Source of the DNA: Micrasema longulum
Taxonomy: Eukaryota > Arthropoda > Insecta > Trichoptera > Brachycentridae
Length of the DNA: 64,000 nucleotides
Assembly: GCA_022494885.1 (NCBI GenBank)
Contig: JAGVSM010004256.1
Span: 310,001 to 374,000 of the forward strand
Reading direction: 5' to 3'
Shown: positions 32,196 to 42,829 of the stretch, in pieces
Layout of the letters: every line of letters starts with the position of its first letter
How positions within the stretch are numbered: the stretch's first letter is position 1
Program-made: the position numbers and the translations under genes
Notes under the pieces: model-generated
Databases searched by the model: none
Seen by the model: only the letters and a program-made list of their open reading frames with translations
Told to the model about the DNA's origin: nothing

Positions 32196-32940
32196 TCATC
32201 ATTTCCTTTCCGCACCTAATGGTGCATAGGGCACTGCACTAGTACACCAATCGCAGCGTATCTTGATTTTTTTTTTTTTTTTTATTAAAAGAAAATAACA
32301 GCTATTGCAACACAAAAATTAATATTTACTAACTAACCAAAATTAAAGGCCAATTATAGTTTTCTATACATTACTTAATACAATATAAAAAAAGAAGAAA
32401 AAAAGCGTACATTGAAATAGCCACTCTGCATCATTCCACACGTAAAAAAAATAATAAAAAAATACAGTAATAACGAAATAATTAAAAAAATAAAAGAAAA
32501 AGTTTTTTGTTAGCTCGGACTTAAAAATCCTTTCGCCGGCGGATCCATACGGAGCTATAAGTCCTCCCTTCTTTCTTATTTTAAACAAGAGAAAATAATT
32601 ACAATATTAAAGTGTACAAAAAAATAAAATATTAGGTAGGTACAGTTAGATTAAATTATAATTTTTATTTTTAATTGGGGTTCTAGCATTTTCTTTAAAT
32701 TTGTTTAAAGTGAGGAAATATATATCTATTTCAGCAAAAAACGTGTTATAATTATTTACAACGTGTTATAATTTTTTGTAACATGAAAGTAAGATAATCA
32801 GTCTTCAGCTTCAGGTACCAGTCCAGGGACTATGAAATATTCTGGTGTGAAAACACCCTTTTAAATAAATGTTGGGAACCAAACCCAAGACCTTTTGCAT
32901 GGTAGGCAAACGTGCTGACCATTACACCACGAGGCCGACT
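32196..32940 (-). mobile_element. SINE-4 copy split by a poly(A) retroelement
   Basis: 32196-32266 has the 3' signature (TTTCCGCACCTAATGGTGCA-TAGGGCACTGCACTAG, GCGTATCTTGAT). After a 505-bp insertion, 32772-32940 continues TGTAACATGAAAGTAAGATA, AGTCTTCAGCTTCAGGTACC, AGTCCAGGGACTATGAAATA and the tRNA-like head ending ACCATTACACCACGAGGCCG. The two parts join without loss of family sequence. Confidence 0.8.
32267..32771 (-). mobile_element. Poly(A)-tailed retroelement fragment inserted in SINE-4
   Basis: It starts on the plus strand with a run of 18 T (a poly(A) tail on the minus strand) exactly where SINE-4 is interrupted. The interior has a GC-richer patch (CTTTCGCCGGCGGATCCATA-CGGAGCTATAAG, about 32531-32562). 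No coding part recognised. Probably a truncated LINE 3' end. Confidence 0.6.
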
Positions 32941-33259
32941 TTTTGACATACTAGTACATTAAAAATTGGTCCAGGGATATTGAAAGATTTTTTGTTTGGG
33001 AAGATTGCTCGCAGAATGCGCCTTGTAAGAAATTTGGAAAAGACGACTATCATTATCTATCACGAATATCTTCACGGTTACTTGGATTAATTTATACGGC
33101 AGTCTCAAGATGTTCCTGAGATACAGCACCGTGGCTGGAATTACACAACCATCGCAACTTGTATAACATTACTAGACATTACACACGTTATAAGGGAAAT
33201 TACACTTCACTTCGGCGAGGGTTGAAATTTTTGCGTATTTTTAATATGAAAAGGCGTCT

Positions 33260-33790
33260 GCATTATTTTTTATTTTTTATATTTTTTATTTATTAAGGAA
33301 AAACAACCGTTGTTATATAAGAATACAAAATATAAAAAATAGTACATTCATCCAGTTAAAGTTTTTCCCAAATATAATGATAAAACATGTTACACAGTTA
33401 AGAGAAAAATAATATATTATATAAGACATGAGAAAAAAAAGAGCTCTTAAGAAGGTTAAGGGATGAGGAAATAGAGTGGAGGAGTGGAGAGGGATTTTCA
33501 TAATATAGTTGACCAATTCAACATTTTGATATTATAATAAAATAAACATAATTAAAGGAACATAAACTTATTACACACTGACAAATGTTTTATTTTACAG
33601 TGTTTCAAAAAGTTTTTTTTTGAAGTCACAAAATTTGGGACAAAGTAAATTAAATTTGGAGCAGCTACGATAAATAAACGAGTTTTGAACATATTTTTTT
33701 TGGGCAATAAATTATAAAAAAAATTAACTATTATGTAATATATACATCTTTTTATGCCATATCGCTGCAATATCTAATAATATATTATTT
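33260..33790 (-). mobile_element. Putative LINE 3' region
   Basis: TTTATTTATTAAGGAAAAAC at 33282 resembles other minus-strand LINE ends here (TTTATTAAGGAAATCATACA at 48915; TTTATTAGGGAAATCAACAG at 41146). The remainder (33300-33790) is AT-rich 3' UTR-like DNA without a clear coding part. Confidence 0.4.
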
Positions 33791-33905
33791 TATTTATTTC
33801 TGAGCGGATTTCTAATACATGAATAAAAAACTTCGGCTTTAATTCCATTTTAAGAAGAGTTGATAAAATGTTAGTATATAATTGCATATAACCACTTGTC
33901 GACTT

Positions 33906-33952
33906 TTCTGTTTACCGGTTTTGAGACGTACCCGCCTCTTCGTCAGACACTA
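33906..33952 (-). ncRNA. Hammerhead-like core (degenerate)
   Basis: The minus strand reads GTGT-CTGACGA-AGAGGCGGGTACGTCT-CAAAACCGGTA. The CTGANGA box is perfect, a short stem (AGA/TCT) follows, and CAAAACCGGT stands in place of GAAACCGGT. The G to C change at the GAAA box would be expected to abolish cleavage. Flanks differ from the other four loci. Confidence 0.4.
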
Positions 33953-34302
33953 ACTACACTAACATGCAAATTTCATCATAGTAGTAGTTACTCAAAAATA
34001 TAAAACCAACGTACTGATAGGACATATTATGCTGTTTATAGCTAACACTAACGTGCACTGATTATATATATTTTTTTAATGTTTGATCTTGTTGTAGAAA
34101 TAGTTTAAAATGGGCGTAGGTGCAGCATGAGTTAACTAGGTATAGGGTGTCTATTACAACGCAGCATTGTTAAATGGGCTATATCAAAGGTTTTTTATTA
34201 CTGATTAAAGGGACATTTTTTTTCAAAGACTTCCTAATGTGATATATTTCCACATTATTTCCTTTTAATCCTTAATAATTTGTAAGTAAGATTTTTACTC
34301 AT

Positions 34303-34545
34303 CATCAATCCCTTTCCGCACCTAATAGTGCATAGGGCACTGCACTGGTACCCCGATCTCAGCGTATCTTGATCATTTTTGTTACAAGAATGTAATATGA
34401 TCAGTCTTACGCTTCAGGTGCCAGTCCAGGGACTGTAATTTTTTTTAGAGTAAAAACACCCTTTTAAATAAATATTTCATATCAACCATGTCGGGAATCG
34501 AACACGATTCGAACAATCGAATCGATTACACCACGCGGCCAACAA
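34303..34545 (-). mobile_element. SINE-4 copy, full length
   Basis: CCCTTTCCGCACCTAATAGT-GCATAGGGCACTGCACTGG, GCGTATCTTGATCATTTTTG, CAGTCTTACGCTTCAGGTGC, CAGTCCAGGGACTG and the head CGATTACACCACGCGGCC appear in order. This copy best shows the family layout on the minus strand. Confidence 0.85.
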
Positions 34546-34551
34546 TATTTT

Positions 34552-34650
34552 ATTGTTCATATACCACTGATTTTTTATATTTTTTGTTTGGGTATGTAGG
34601 AAGAATTTGCCTTAAGTCAATATGCTTGTCTTTAATGCTTTTTTTTCATC
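34552..34650 (+). mobile_element. LINE 3' terminus with the same inverted junction as 28371-28500
   Basis: TGTTCATATACCACTG, a T-rich spacer, then GGGTATGTAGGAAGAATTTG and CCTTAAGTCAATATGC repeat the arrangement at 28371-28450. Confidence 0.6.
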
Positions 34651-34997
34651 TATTGATATTTAAAAATAAATTAAGACTTATTATTTCTGGCTGCGATACG
34701 ATCCCACTTACTATTTCATGATGCACACTCTTGAATACTTACTCCCACAATAATACACATAAACACACATCTACACTTACTCTCATACAAATACACATAA
34801 ACACATCCTTTTGTTGTAACACAATTTAATAATATGTATGATTTTTATTTAGAAACTTTGCTGGTCTGTCTTTAAACTTTTTTTTTTAATGTTATTATAT
34901 CATCGTCGACTGTTTGTTTCTTAAAAATAAATAAATAAATTTGTATGTAAACTATACATGTATGTAAAGCGTTTAAAAAAAACAAATGTAGATGGAT

Positions 34998-35165
34998 AGT
35001 TTTTTTTTTGTTACATGACGGTAAGATGATCAGTCTTTCGCTGCAGATGCCAGTCCAGAGACAATGAAACACTCTATTGTAACAACAGTTTTTTGGTAAA
35101 TATTTCATGTCGACCATGTAGGGCATCGACTCTGAGACCTCTTGCCTTAACCACAGCAGAATTTT
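34998..35165 (-). mobile_element. SINE-4 copy, 5' two thirds
   Basis: TGTTACATGACGGTAAGATG, CAGTCTTTCGCTGCAGATGC, CAGTCCAGAGACAATG, a B-box-like TGTAGGGCATCGACTC and a decayed head. The 3' signature is missing because the copy begins in T-rich sequence at about 35000. Confidence 0.7.
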
Positions 35166-35839
35166 ATCCACAGCAAAGTTTCAAAACTCCCTTCATACTC
35201 TTCAATTTTAAGTCGACACCTACGTACATTAAAAAACAAAATAAATAACCGGTGTCTGGTTAATGTTCAAATGATGATATTTTTACCTTCTAATTCAGGG
35301 ATGAGTATCCTGAAAAATCTTCAGACTGTCGAAGGTTGTATTTTGATTCTGCTGTTATTTCCCAAATGAGGCAAGAGACACCTTAAAAGGATCACAGCTG
35401 ACACATACATTTTCTGGGGCGCGTATGCACAAGGAGATCAGGAGATAGCAGATAGCAGATAGCATACACGGTTACCTCAACGGACCATTTAGGAACAAAT
35501 CGATTTCATTTGAGCAAAACGTACTCGGCGCCATAACATACCATCCGAGGAACTTTACATAGAGTTAGTATGTTACATGCATGAAGAGATAAAGGACAGT
35601 TTTTAGACATTTTTCATCAAATTGTCTATCAATATTGATATTGCTTTCTTACCATATATAATTTTAAACAAAAAAAAACACCATCTTAGAATAGGCTGAA
35701 CACATTGACATATTAATACACATAGACATGCCCTGAGCCCTTAAAAAAATATGACACTTAACTCATGTTTAAACGCTTAGTCATACCCAACGCGTATTTA
35801 GTCGTTCTTTAACCGCCAGCCAGGCATAACGTTTAGAAT
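35166..35839. other. No recognised feature
   Basis: Contains a small tandem AGATAGC repeat (about 35436-35463). Otherwise nothing supported. Confidence 0.4.
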
Positions 35840-36105
35840 TGAAACCAAAATTGCAAGGTGAAATAATTCAATTAGATGAATCTCACCCGCATAAATAAAG
35901 TTTTCAGCTCTTTAACTTCATAAACATCAACAGATGACAGAATTGAAGGAATATAGATGTTCAAATATAGGCAGAATGGTGAATGTTACACAGTGTGTAA
36001 AGTGGCCACTTAAACCAGCCATTGACAGGTCATAAGCCCTGTGGATGCCTAGACTTCTATATTACCTTCTCTTAAATGTTCTTTATCTCTGTTGTAAAAT
36101 GTTAA
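35840..36105 (+). mobile_element. RF-A copy
   Basis: TTAGATGAATCTCACCCGCA, TTTTCAGCTCTTTAACTTC, ATCAACAGATGACAG, GTTACACAGTGTGTAAAGTG, GGTCATAAGCCCTGTGGATG and TCTCTGTTGTAAAATG. The 3' terminal repeat is absent. Closest sister: 54478-54675, which shares ATGTTCAAATATAGGCAGAA and ends at the same place. Confidence 0.8.
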
Positions 36106-36159
36106 TAGCAAATACGCGATTATTATTTTTGTTTTTTATAGATACTAAAATATGATTTT

Positions 36160-36790
36160 TTATACATGCTCCACTAAGGAACTGATATAGAAAAGGGGAA
36201 ATGAAAAATGTACGCGCGATAAAAAATAAAGCATTAAATTACAACGCAAAAATACTAAGTTAAATACAGGAGTGAGACGTTTGCTCAAATTATGGTTGAC
36301 AGAAAAAAGTTTTTTGTATTAGCGATAGTTTTAAATTTTTAATATTTATCAAGTAAAATTATTATTTATGTAAGTTAAGTATGAATGATTGAAGCCATTT
36401 ATAAGTACATGCTGACGAGTTGTATGTATGCAACTCAGCATAACTTAAAAAACCTATTTTGTAAATATTTTTGAAAAAAAATATTTTTTTCAATATAAAA
36501 AAGTTTTTTGAAAATGTATGAATTTTTTTTAAAAATATTTTTATAAAAACGACCTACTTTGAACGACGTCACTAGTTCATATGAATCAACTTATGATAAG
36601 ATAGTTAGGGAAAATTTTCGTTTTACTTACCGTCAGCGAACCAATCGGCAGAAGCGGAAAAGAACTTGAGACGTCACACGCGGAGTAATTTCAGAAATAC
36701 ATAGCTTTAAAAAATCATAGGGCTAATAACACGATACATTAAAATTTGAAAAAAAAAATCGGCTTATTATGAACACACAAAAAAATAGTA
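36160..36790 (+). repeat. RF-B copy
   Basis: It has the 5' part (GGGGAAATGAAAAATGTACG, GCATTAAATTACAACGC), an AT-rich middle with an apparent insertion, and the conserved 3' half. The 3' half includes CTTTGAACGACGTCACTAGT, ACCGTCAGCGAACCAATCGG, GAGACGTCACACGCGGAG and CATAGGGCTAATAACACG. Two GACGTCAC (CRE-like) sites are a constant feature of the family. Confidence 0.7.
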
Positions 36791-37859
36791 AAAAAACATT
36801 GGATTTACTCATTGTATTAAAATTAGCGAAAATTCGCCATAAATATGAATTTTGCTTACAATCAGATGACACAACTTTGGAGAAACATTAATAAAAAGCT
36901 TGGAAAGATATCCTTCGTTTCATTATTGATACTTTAAGTTAAGTCTCTGCGTATTTTTCATTGGATATTTAACTTAATTGCTAATCTCCTCATTATCTCT
37001 TTATCTTTTCCTTTTTGCTGAGAAACAGAAAACACGTAGATGTATTTTTATAATACTTCTAGCGAGTACCCGGCGATTTTTAAGTAAATTTTTAAGTATT
37101 TCATCTTTATTAACACTTTTCTAATGTCTCCATACAAACTTAACCATTACGGAAAAAAAATATCTTATCGATGAATCCAACATAATATGTTTGGCAAAGT
37201 ATTCAAAAAATAAGTCAGATAAAACAGACAGATCGTGTTTTCTCTGTGGACCCTAAAATTATGTTCACCAGAATAAATTCTATTTTCCTGTTTCAGTATC
37301 ATGAATTTTATATCTTTGTTTGTCTGCTGATATTTTCATCGTGTTATATCTTTTCATTTCGATATTTTGTTTTCCTACTGTCATATTTTTTCATAACCTT
37401 TTTTAGTACATGTCTTTCAACGAACACATCGCTCGCTTTTATATTATTTGTAGGTGTATTCAAAAAGATTTTAGATATTGGCATGATTTCAATCGCAAAA
37501 TTTATGGTGTGCGTGTTTTGCTTTGAAATATTAAGACTCAATCTATTCCTGGGGACTAAAAAATATGTGTTCAAATAAGAGTATATAATGATCTCTAAGT
37601 TATTTTTTGATTGATTTTTGACAGTTATAAATTTTCAATTAATGTGCAAAATCTTATTAATAGGGTAAATATTTTTTAATCATTTGACTATGTGTTTAGT
37701 TTGTGTTAAATCACTTAAATTCACAAAATAAGCTAACACAGTATTCTATGGGCATAACTACTGGAATATAGTAAATAATTTAAATATTTTTTAAAAATAT
37801 ATACATAATATGTAATACGTGAATACAATCACACTTAAATAGAAGCGAAAATGCTGGAA
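36791..37859. other. No recognised feature
   Basis: AT-rich. Overlapping opposite-strand frames of 110 and 76 codons (37246-37578) are hydrophobic by composition only, and I do not regard them as genes. Confidence 0.45.
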
Positions 37860-38520
37860 AATGCCTGACCTGTAAACACAATGAGGAAGTTCATTGGTTT
37901 TTATTAATTCTTAATAAACTATTAAACTAAGCAAAAAAAAAAATTTTTAAAATTTTTATGTATCGTTTCATCAGCGCTATGGTTTTTGAACTTTTGTATT
38001 TCTGAAAGTAATCCGCGTGTGACGTCTCAAGTTATCTTCCGCATCTCGGTTAGTTCTGCCGACTGGTCCACTGACGGTATATAAACCGGAAATCTCCCAC
38101 AACTCCATTATCATAGGCGGCCTCCGTGGTGTAGTGGTCAAGACGGACTCACACACGAAAGGTTCCGGGTTCGATTCCCGGTGAGAACACAAAAATTAAA
38201 ATGTGATTTTTCTCAGGCCTGGGTGTTCTGTGTTGTAACTCACCACTGTAATTGGGCTTCCTGGCCTGTTGTGGTGCAAAAATAAATAGTAATAATAAAA
38301 ATAATGATAATAAAATAATAATAATACAAAATAATCATTGGTTGATTCGTATGAACTAGTGACGTCGTTTAAAGTAGTTCGTTTTTGTTTAAATATTTTT
38401 TTCGTAAATTTTCAAGAAACTTTGCGGTATAATTTAATGCTCTGATTTTTCGTCGCGTAAGAAAACATTTTTTGTATCCCATTTCCTGTAGGGCTGAAGT
38501 CCTCTTTAAAAATCATTCTA
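37860..38520 (-). repeat. RF-B copy interrupted by SINE-1
   Basis: 37970-38114 and 38339-38500 join into a continuous minus-strand RF-B: TCAGCGCTATGG, CGTGTGACGTCTCAAG, CTGCCGACTGGTCCACTGAC, CCACAACTCCATTATCAT, then TGGTTGATTCGTATGAACTA, GTGACGTCGTTTAAAGTAG and TTTCGTCGCGTAAGAAAAC. 37880-37960 also matches 42870-42950. Confidence 0.75.
38115..38338 (+). mobile_element. SINE-1 copy, intact, nested in RF-B
   Basis: The head is GGCGGCCTCCGTGGTGTAGT, with B box GGGTTCGATTCCCGG (about 38169-38183). The body is GGCCTGGGTGTTCTGTGTTG then TAACTCACCACTGTAATTGG, and the tail is (AATAATA)-like. It is flanked by ATTATCAT (38107-38114) and ATAATCAT (38331-38338), an 8-bp duplication with one difference. 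Together with the uninterrupted RF-B copy at 24.8 kb this shows a clean insertion. Confidence 0.85.
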
Positions 38521-39489
38521 GTTTGCTACTTTATTTATTTTCCTTAATAATAAATAAAACCAATAAAAAAACATAAATTTGATATTTTTGTTCAGTCTAC
38601 TTAGACAAGATTAATTTTCATCGATTTTGCCGTACGCGATATCAATATAAATCTATTTGAAGCGAAAAGAGTAATGAATTATTTACCGTTAAAAGACTAC
38701 AAATTAATTTAGAACTTTTTTATACTTTCGTTATGAAATCATCTAACGTTTTAGTCTTTAATAAATGATAAGTCAACTGTAGATTAAATATTATGATGTT
38801 TTGAATTTATTTTTGTCACCACATACTAGTATGCATTTATTTTTAAGTCAAACTGAGACCAACAACGCAAGTATTGAGTGTTATGGATTTGGATAAACTT
38901 TTCAATGCATTTTTTAAAATTGGGTGTACATTTGTAATAATTTTCGTTCTTATTTAATCCTTTGCTATCACAACGGATGATAGTATCCATTACAATAGAC
39001 CCTTTTTATACGATATATCTAACAGTCCGCCTTTATCTCGTTCTGATTTATACTCAGCAATATATAAACCATATATTTTACCCTCAAACTACAACAAACC
39101 TCCTACATAACGAAATGAAAAGCCTTGATATATTTCAAATTGATTCGAAAAGTACGCAACTCATAAATTTTGATATAAAATGTTGTTAAAGAATCAACTT
39201 AATAAAGCATATATAAATACAACTATAAAGTTACATGTATTTATGGACAAAAGCATTGTTCTTCCAAAACAGTAATTTAAAAAAACTTTTCATGTAATTT
39301 GCTCCCAAATTACTTAAATTTACGTCAAGAGTTAGTTGAATAATTAAATTCCTGTAATTATTATAATATAATTGTTTAATCAAACAAAATGTTGATTATT
39401 TAAGCTTATTTCTAGTACTGCGTAGTTAAGGCAATAATTTTGACATAATTTGTCGAAAACTTCTTTGTATAGTGTATGATGAATCCAGA
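38521..39489. other. No recognised feature
   Basis: AT-rich, nothing supported. Confidence 0.45.
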
Positions 39490-39745
39490 CTGTTGAAGAA
39501 TGTAGTTATAAGTGTGAAACAAAACTAGAACGAGTGTTTTGACTCGATGGCTGCTCTCAGATAAAAATCCTGAATCGTTGAAATCGTTGTGCAGTAGTTA
39601 ATCGAAGTCCCAGGTTCGATTCCTGGCATGGTGGAAGTAAATTATTGGTTTCAAACGTTGTCTATGTTATATTTCATTGTTCCTGGACTGACAGCTGCCT
39701 TAAACTGATCACCTTATCTCCATGTAACAGATAATTGAAACACAC
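39490..39745 (+). mobile_element. SINE-4 copy with 5' extension, lacking the 3' signature
   Basis: GAACGAGTGTTTTGACTCGA, TGGCTGCTCTCAG, B box CCCAGGTTCGATTCCTGGCA (about 39609-39628), GTTCCTGGACTGACAGCTGC and CATGTAACAGATAATTGAAA. It stops before the GCACC...TGCGGAAAGG end. Confidence 0.75.
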
Positions 39746-40454
39746 AGTAAAAGTGTTGTAGAAAACAAATTACTCATTTTTAAAAAGTTGAAAAAATGAG
39801 GGCATAAAACATTCTACCTTCTTTGTTTTTGATTGGATGTGATTCTAAAACCTATCAAGCCCGGAGCCATTTCACAGCTGAATGCGTCCCTATTGTCTCT
39901 CTTGATGAAGGAGAGAATCGACCCAGATTTATCTAAATCCTTTATCGTCACACAAAATGGCGTAGAGGTGATTGAAAATGTATTATCTTCTTCGCGATGG
40001 GCTTATTTATACCCGCTATATCTTTATCTATAGCCCTCGAAGGGTGAACGAACGAATTACAACAAAATAATCTTATTTTTTCTTATCTCTGCATCTAAAT
40101 GCACGAAGGATACTGTTGAGGAGTGGATGGGGTGGGAAGAATACCTTGTCCTAGGAGAAGGAAAATTTAGTAAGAGGACTGTATTGTTAGGAAGTAAGAT
40201 TGCGCATCTCCACTAACCTGCTGATGATTAGGCGTGATGAGTGACTAAATGGATGGTGACACAGGTCGCTCGGATGAAATATTTTGATGAAAGAAAAAGC
40301 ACTTCACTCGTAGAATAATATTTGTGTACTGATAATATGATGTTTTTTTTCCGGCACTCACACGTATAATTATTGTTGCGTAGAGTGCGCTAGGAAAATG
40401 GGAAGGACGGGTAGGTAGATACGGATTTGGTTGAGAGTTGGTACGTCGGTTGAG
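39746..40454. other. No recognised feature
   Basis: A 66-codon plus-strand frame (39833-40033) with even composition is unrecognised. The rest has mixed composition without repeats. Confidence 0.4.
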
Positions 40455-41000
40455 AGTTGATTGCCAAAAGGCAATTTTTTCCAACCAACCTGTTAAATTA
40501 AAGTTTTATTTTTATATTTCAAGTTACAAAACATATTCAATAGAAAAAAAAGCTAAAGATATATAAAAATAGAAATAACTGTATTTGCATATTTAGCTTA
40601 AATCAATACTTTTACTCAATGGGAAAAGGGAAAAAAGAGGTAAGAGGAAATGAGGAGAGATTAAGTAAGAGAAATGAGATGTTTCTTCAGATGTGATTTA
40701 AACAGAAATACTGCAGTAACATCTTTGATGGTGGATGGGAGATGATTCCACAGTTGAGCCGCATGGACACTATTTTAGTTAGAGAAGAAAGAGGAATTGT
40801 GGAGAGTGCTTTGAGAATTAAAACGACGAGGTTAACCATGAACTGATAAGCGTTGAAATTTTTCACGGAAGTTTATAGGAGCGTTAGGACTATGAAGTAA
40901 ATTGAACAGAAATGAGAGGGAGAAATACGTATTTTAGTTTGGAAAAAAGACTGGACTTAATGCCAAACTCGCCACTAGAAAATTACCTACCTAATTGTGT
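40455..41000 (-). mobile_element. LINE 3' end, same family as 11207-11540
   Basis: The minus strand encodes a C-terminal segment SVHAAQLWNHLPSTIKDVTA then FLFKSHLKKHL (about 40800-40690; LWN.LP..I pattern). The shared 3' UTR follows and terminates GGTTGGTTGGAAAAAATTGC near 40475. Coding sequence upstream of about 40950 is decayed. Confidence 0.8.
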
Positions 41001-41118
41001 TTTTAGCTATTTTGTGATTTGGTTGCATTAATTTTTCACACCACGAGGTAAACAATGGAACAAAAAAACGGTTTTGAGAAATTCGCGCAACATTTAAATA
41101 ATTCATTCGGTTACTGTA

Positions 41119-42350
41119 TTATTTTTATTTATTTATTTTTATTTTATTAGGGAAATCAACAGTTCTACATACATATTTTTAGTAAACAAACAGATATAGT
41201 GTATAAACTCAGAACCAATAACAGATTTCCACATAGTATACAAAGTTAGTAAAGAATATATATATTACATATCAAATAAATACAAACAATTTATACATAT
41301 AAAAATGTTATTTTCAAGTACTCAATAATCAAAGATTTTTTAAATATTAATTTTAAGAACATTAAGTTACTGTAAATTGGGCGGGATAAGGACAAAAATG
41401 CTTGAAGAGAGGATAAGGAGGGGGGGGGGGAGATGTACATATTTATTATTATAATGTCTACTAAGTTACATAACACATTTTTAGTTTAAATTTTAAATCT
41501 GACAGAGTGATGTTTGTATAATCTATATTTTTAAATTTTGTATTGTACATTGAAAAAGTCCTACGAAAAAAAGCATTTTTAACATACGATGTCTTACTTG
41601 TTGGTACATGAAACAGGTGGTACCGTCTACAAATCCTGGCTGGCACATGTATTGTTATTAAAACAAGCAGCTCTGTACAGTCAACCATTCCTGTCACAAT
41701 TTTGTAAAGCAGTAGTTGGTCCGCACACACTCTGCGGTATTGTAGAGAAATGATTCCATGGAAGGTGGAGGCAGTGAGAGTAGATACATAAGAAATACCG
41801 GTTTTGTATTTAAGGTACTTTATAAATTTGTTTTGAATATTTTCTATTCTACTTATATATATGGCATACTGGGGATTCCATATCTGAGAGGCGTATTCCA
41901 AATGGCTTCTGACAAATGTATAATATAATGAAATAAGGGCCTTTGGATTATCAAAGTGTTTACTCATTCGAATTATGAAACCTAACATGCTCAATGCTTT
42001 GGAGGTAATTTTATTGATATGCGATTCAAAAAGTAGTTTTGAGTCTAAAACAATCCCAAGATCTTTAATTTCGTGCTTTCTCATTAGTACATTATTGTTT
42101 AGTTTGTAATCAAAATTAAGAATTTTTCTTTTCCTTGTGAATGTAATACAGACACATTTATTTATATTCAAAAACAGTTTATTTTCAATACAATAGTCAG
42201 TTAGACGATTAAGATCGTCTTGAATCATTAGGCAATCTTCTTGAGATTTAACTTTAGCGTATATTTTCATATCATCGGCATAAAGAAGAAATTTTGAATT
42301 ATTTACACCGGTTTTCAATGTGTAACATTGTGCCTTATATAAGCGCTTTA
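41119..42350 (-). mobile_element. LINE (Jockey/CR1-like), 5'-truncated, best preserved in window
   Basis: The minus-strand element comprises a reverse-transcriptase C-terminal half (41461-42318), a 3' UTR (41150-41460) and an ATAAAATAAAAATAAATAAA-type tail (41119-41151 on the plus strand). The frame can be read to about 42350 before a stop. Upstream domains are absent, so the copy is 5' truncated. A shorter relative is at 6220-6795. Intact coding over 286 codons suggests it is younger than most elements here. A run of 11 G at about 41420-41431 lies in the 3' UTR. Confidence 0.9.
41461..42318 (-). CDS. Partial reverse transcriptase, C-terminal half (LINE)
   Basis: 285 residues without a stop. 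YADD at residues 13-16 is the catalytic box holding two metal-binding aspartates of the polymerase. LFLNINKC (about 48-55) and GIVLD (88-92) are the following palm motifs. A thumb-like region with YTFVRSHLEYASQIWNP (133-149) and IENIQNKFIKYL (158-169) matches Jockey/CR1-type LINE proteins. The first codon is a non-ATG artefact of truncation; the genuine N-terminus (endonuclease and fingers) is missing. It would not be functional alone. There is no RNase H domain after the thumb. Confidence 0.9.
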   Translation of the reverse strand: MKTGVNNSKFLLYADDMKIYAKVKSQEDCLMIQDDLNRLTDYCIENKLFLNINKCVCITFTRKRKILNFDYKLNNNVLMRKHEIKDLGIVLDSKLLFESHINKITSKALSMLGFIIRMSKHFDNPKALISLYYTFVRSHLEYASQIWNPQYAIYISRIENIQNKFIKYLKYKTGISYVSTLTASTFHGIISLQYRRVCADQLLLYKIVTGMVDCTELLVLITIHVPARICRRYHLFHVPTSKTSYVKNAFFRRTFSMYNTKFKNIDYTNITLSDLKFKLKMCYVT

Positions 42351-42829
42351 TTCAATATGTGAAATGACTTAATATAGCACCGGCCGCTTTTCATAAGCGC
42401 CCCGCTGCGCTGGTTAAAAAGCTTTTTAAAATTCTGACCAGCAAAAAGAAGTCATTTATGGGGTTTTTATTTAACATTTTAACGCATTTCCCCATTAAAT
42501 GTTCGCTGAAATACGATTAACCCTTATTCTCGTATATCGCTGGGCCTATACGTTGCACTATTTATTGACTTTCTGCAACCCCCAATAGACTGAAATACTT
42601 CATGGATTGCATTCCGATTAGTCTCCCACACGTGGCTACCGAAACCACCCCAGCCTTTCCTCCCCTTCTCGTCTGTCTTGGGGATGATTTGTCGAACCTT
42701 AAAGGATAACTAAGTTTCCGAGGCTTTAGAGAGATATACAAAGACGTCTTTAAAAAAGGCAAAGAAAAAAATTATAGGGATTTCTGAAGTAAATAAAATC
42801 ACGATTTATAAATAAAATGGTATATATAA
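42351..42829. other. No recognised feature
   Basis: GC-richer than its surroundings (ACCGGCCGCTTTTCATAAGC-GCCCCGCTGCGC) but without an open frame or repeat match. Confidence 0.4.

Noticed and set aside
37246..37578. Membrane protein gene (110 codons, Phe/Ile/Leu-rich)
   Set aside because: Hydrophobicity follows from T-rich DNA, and an opposite-strand frame of similar length overlaps it. No family resemblance.
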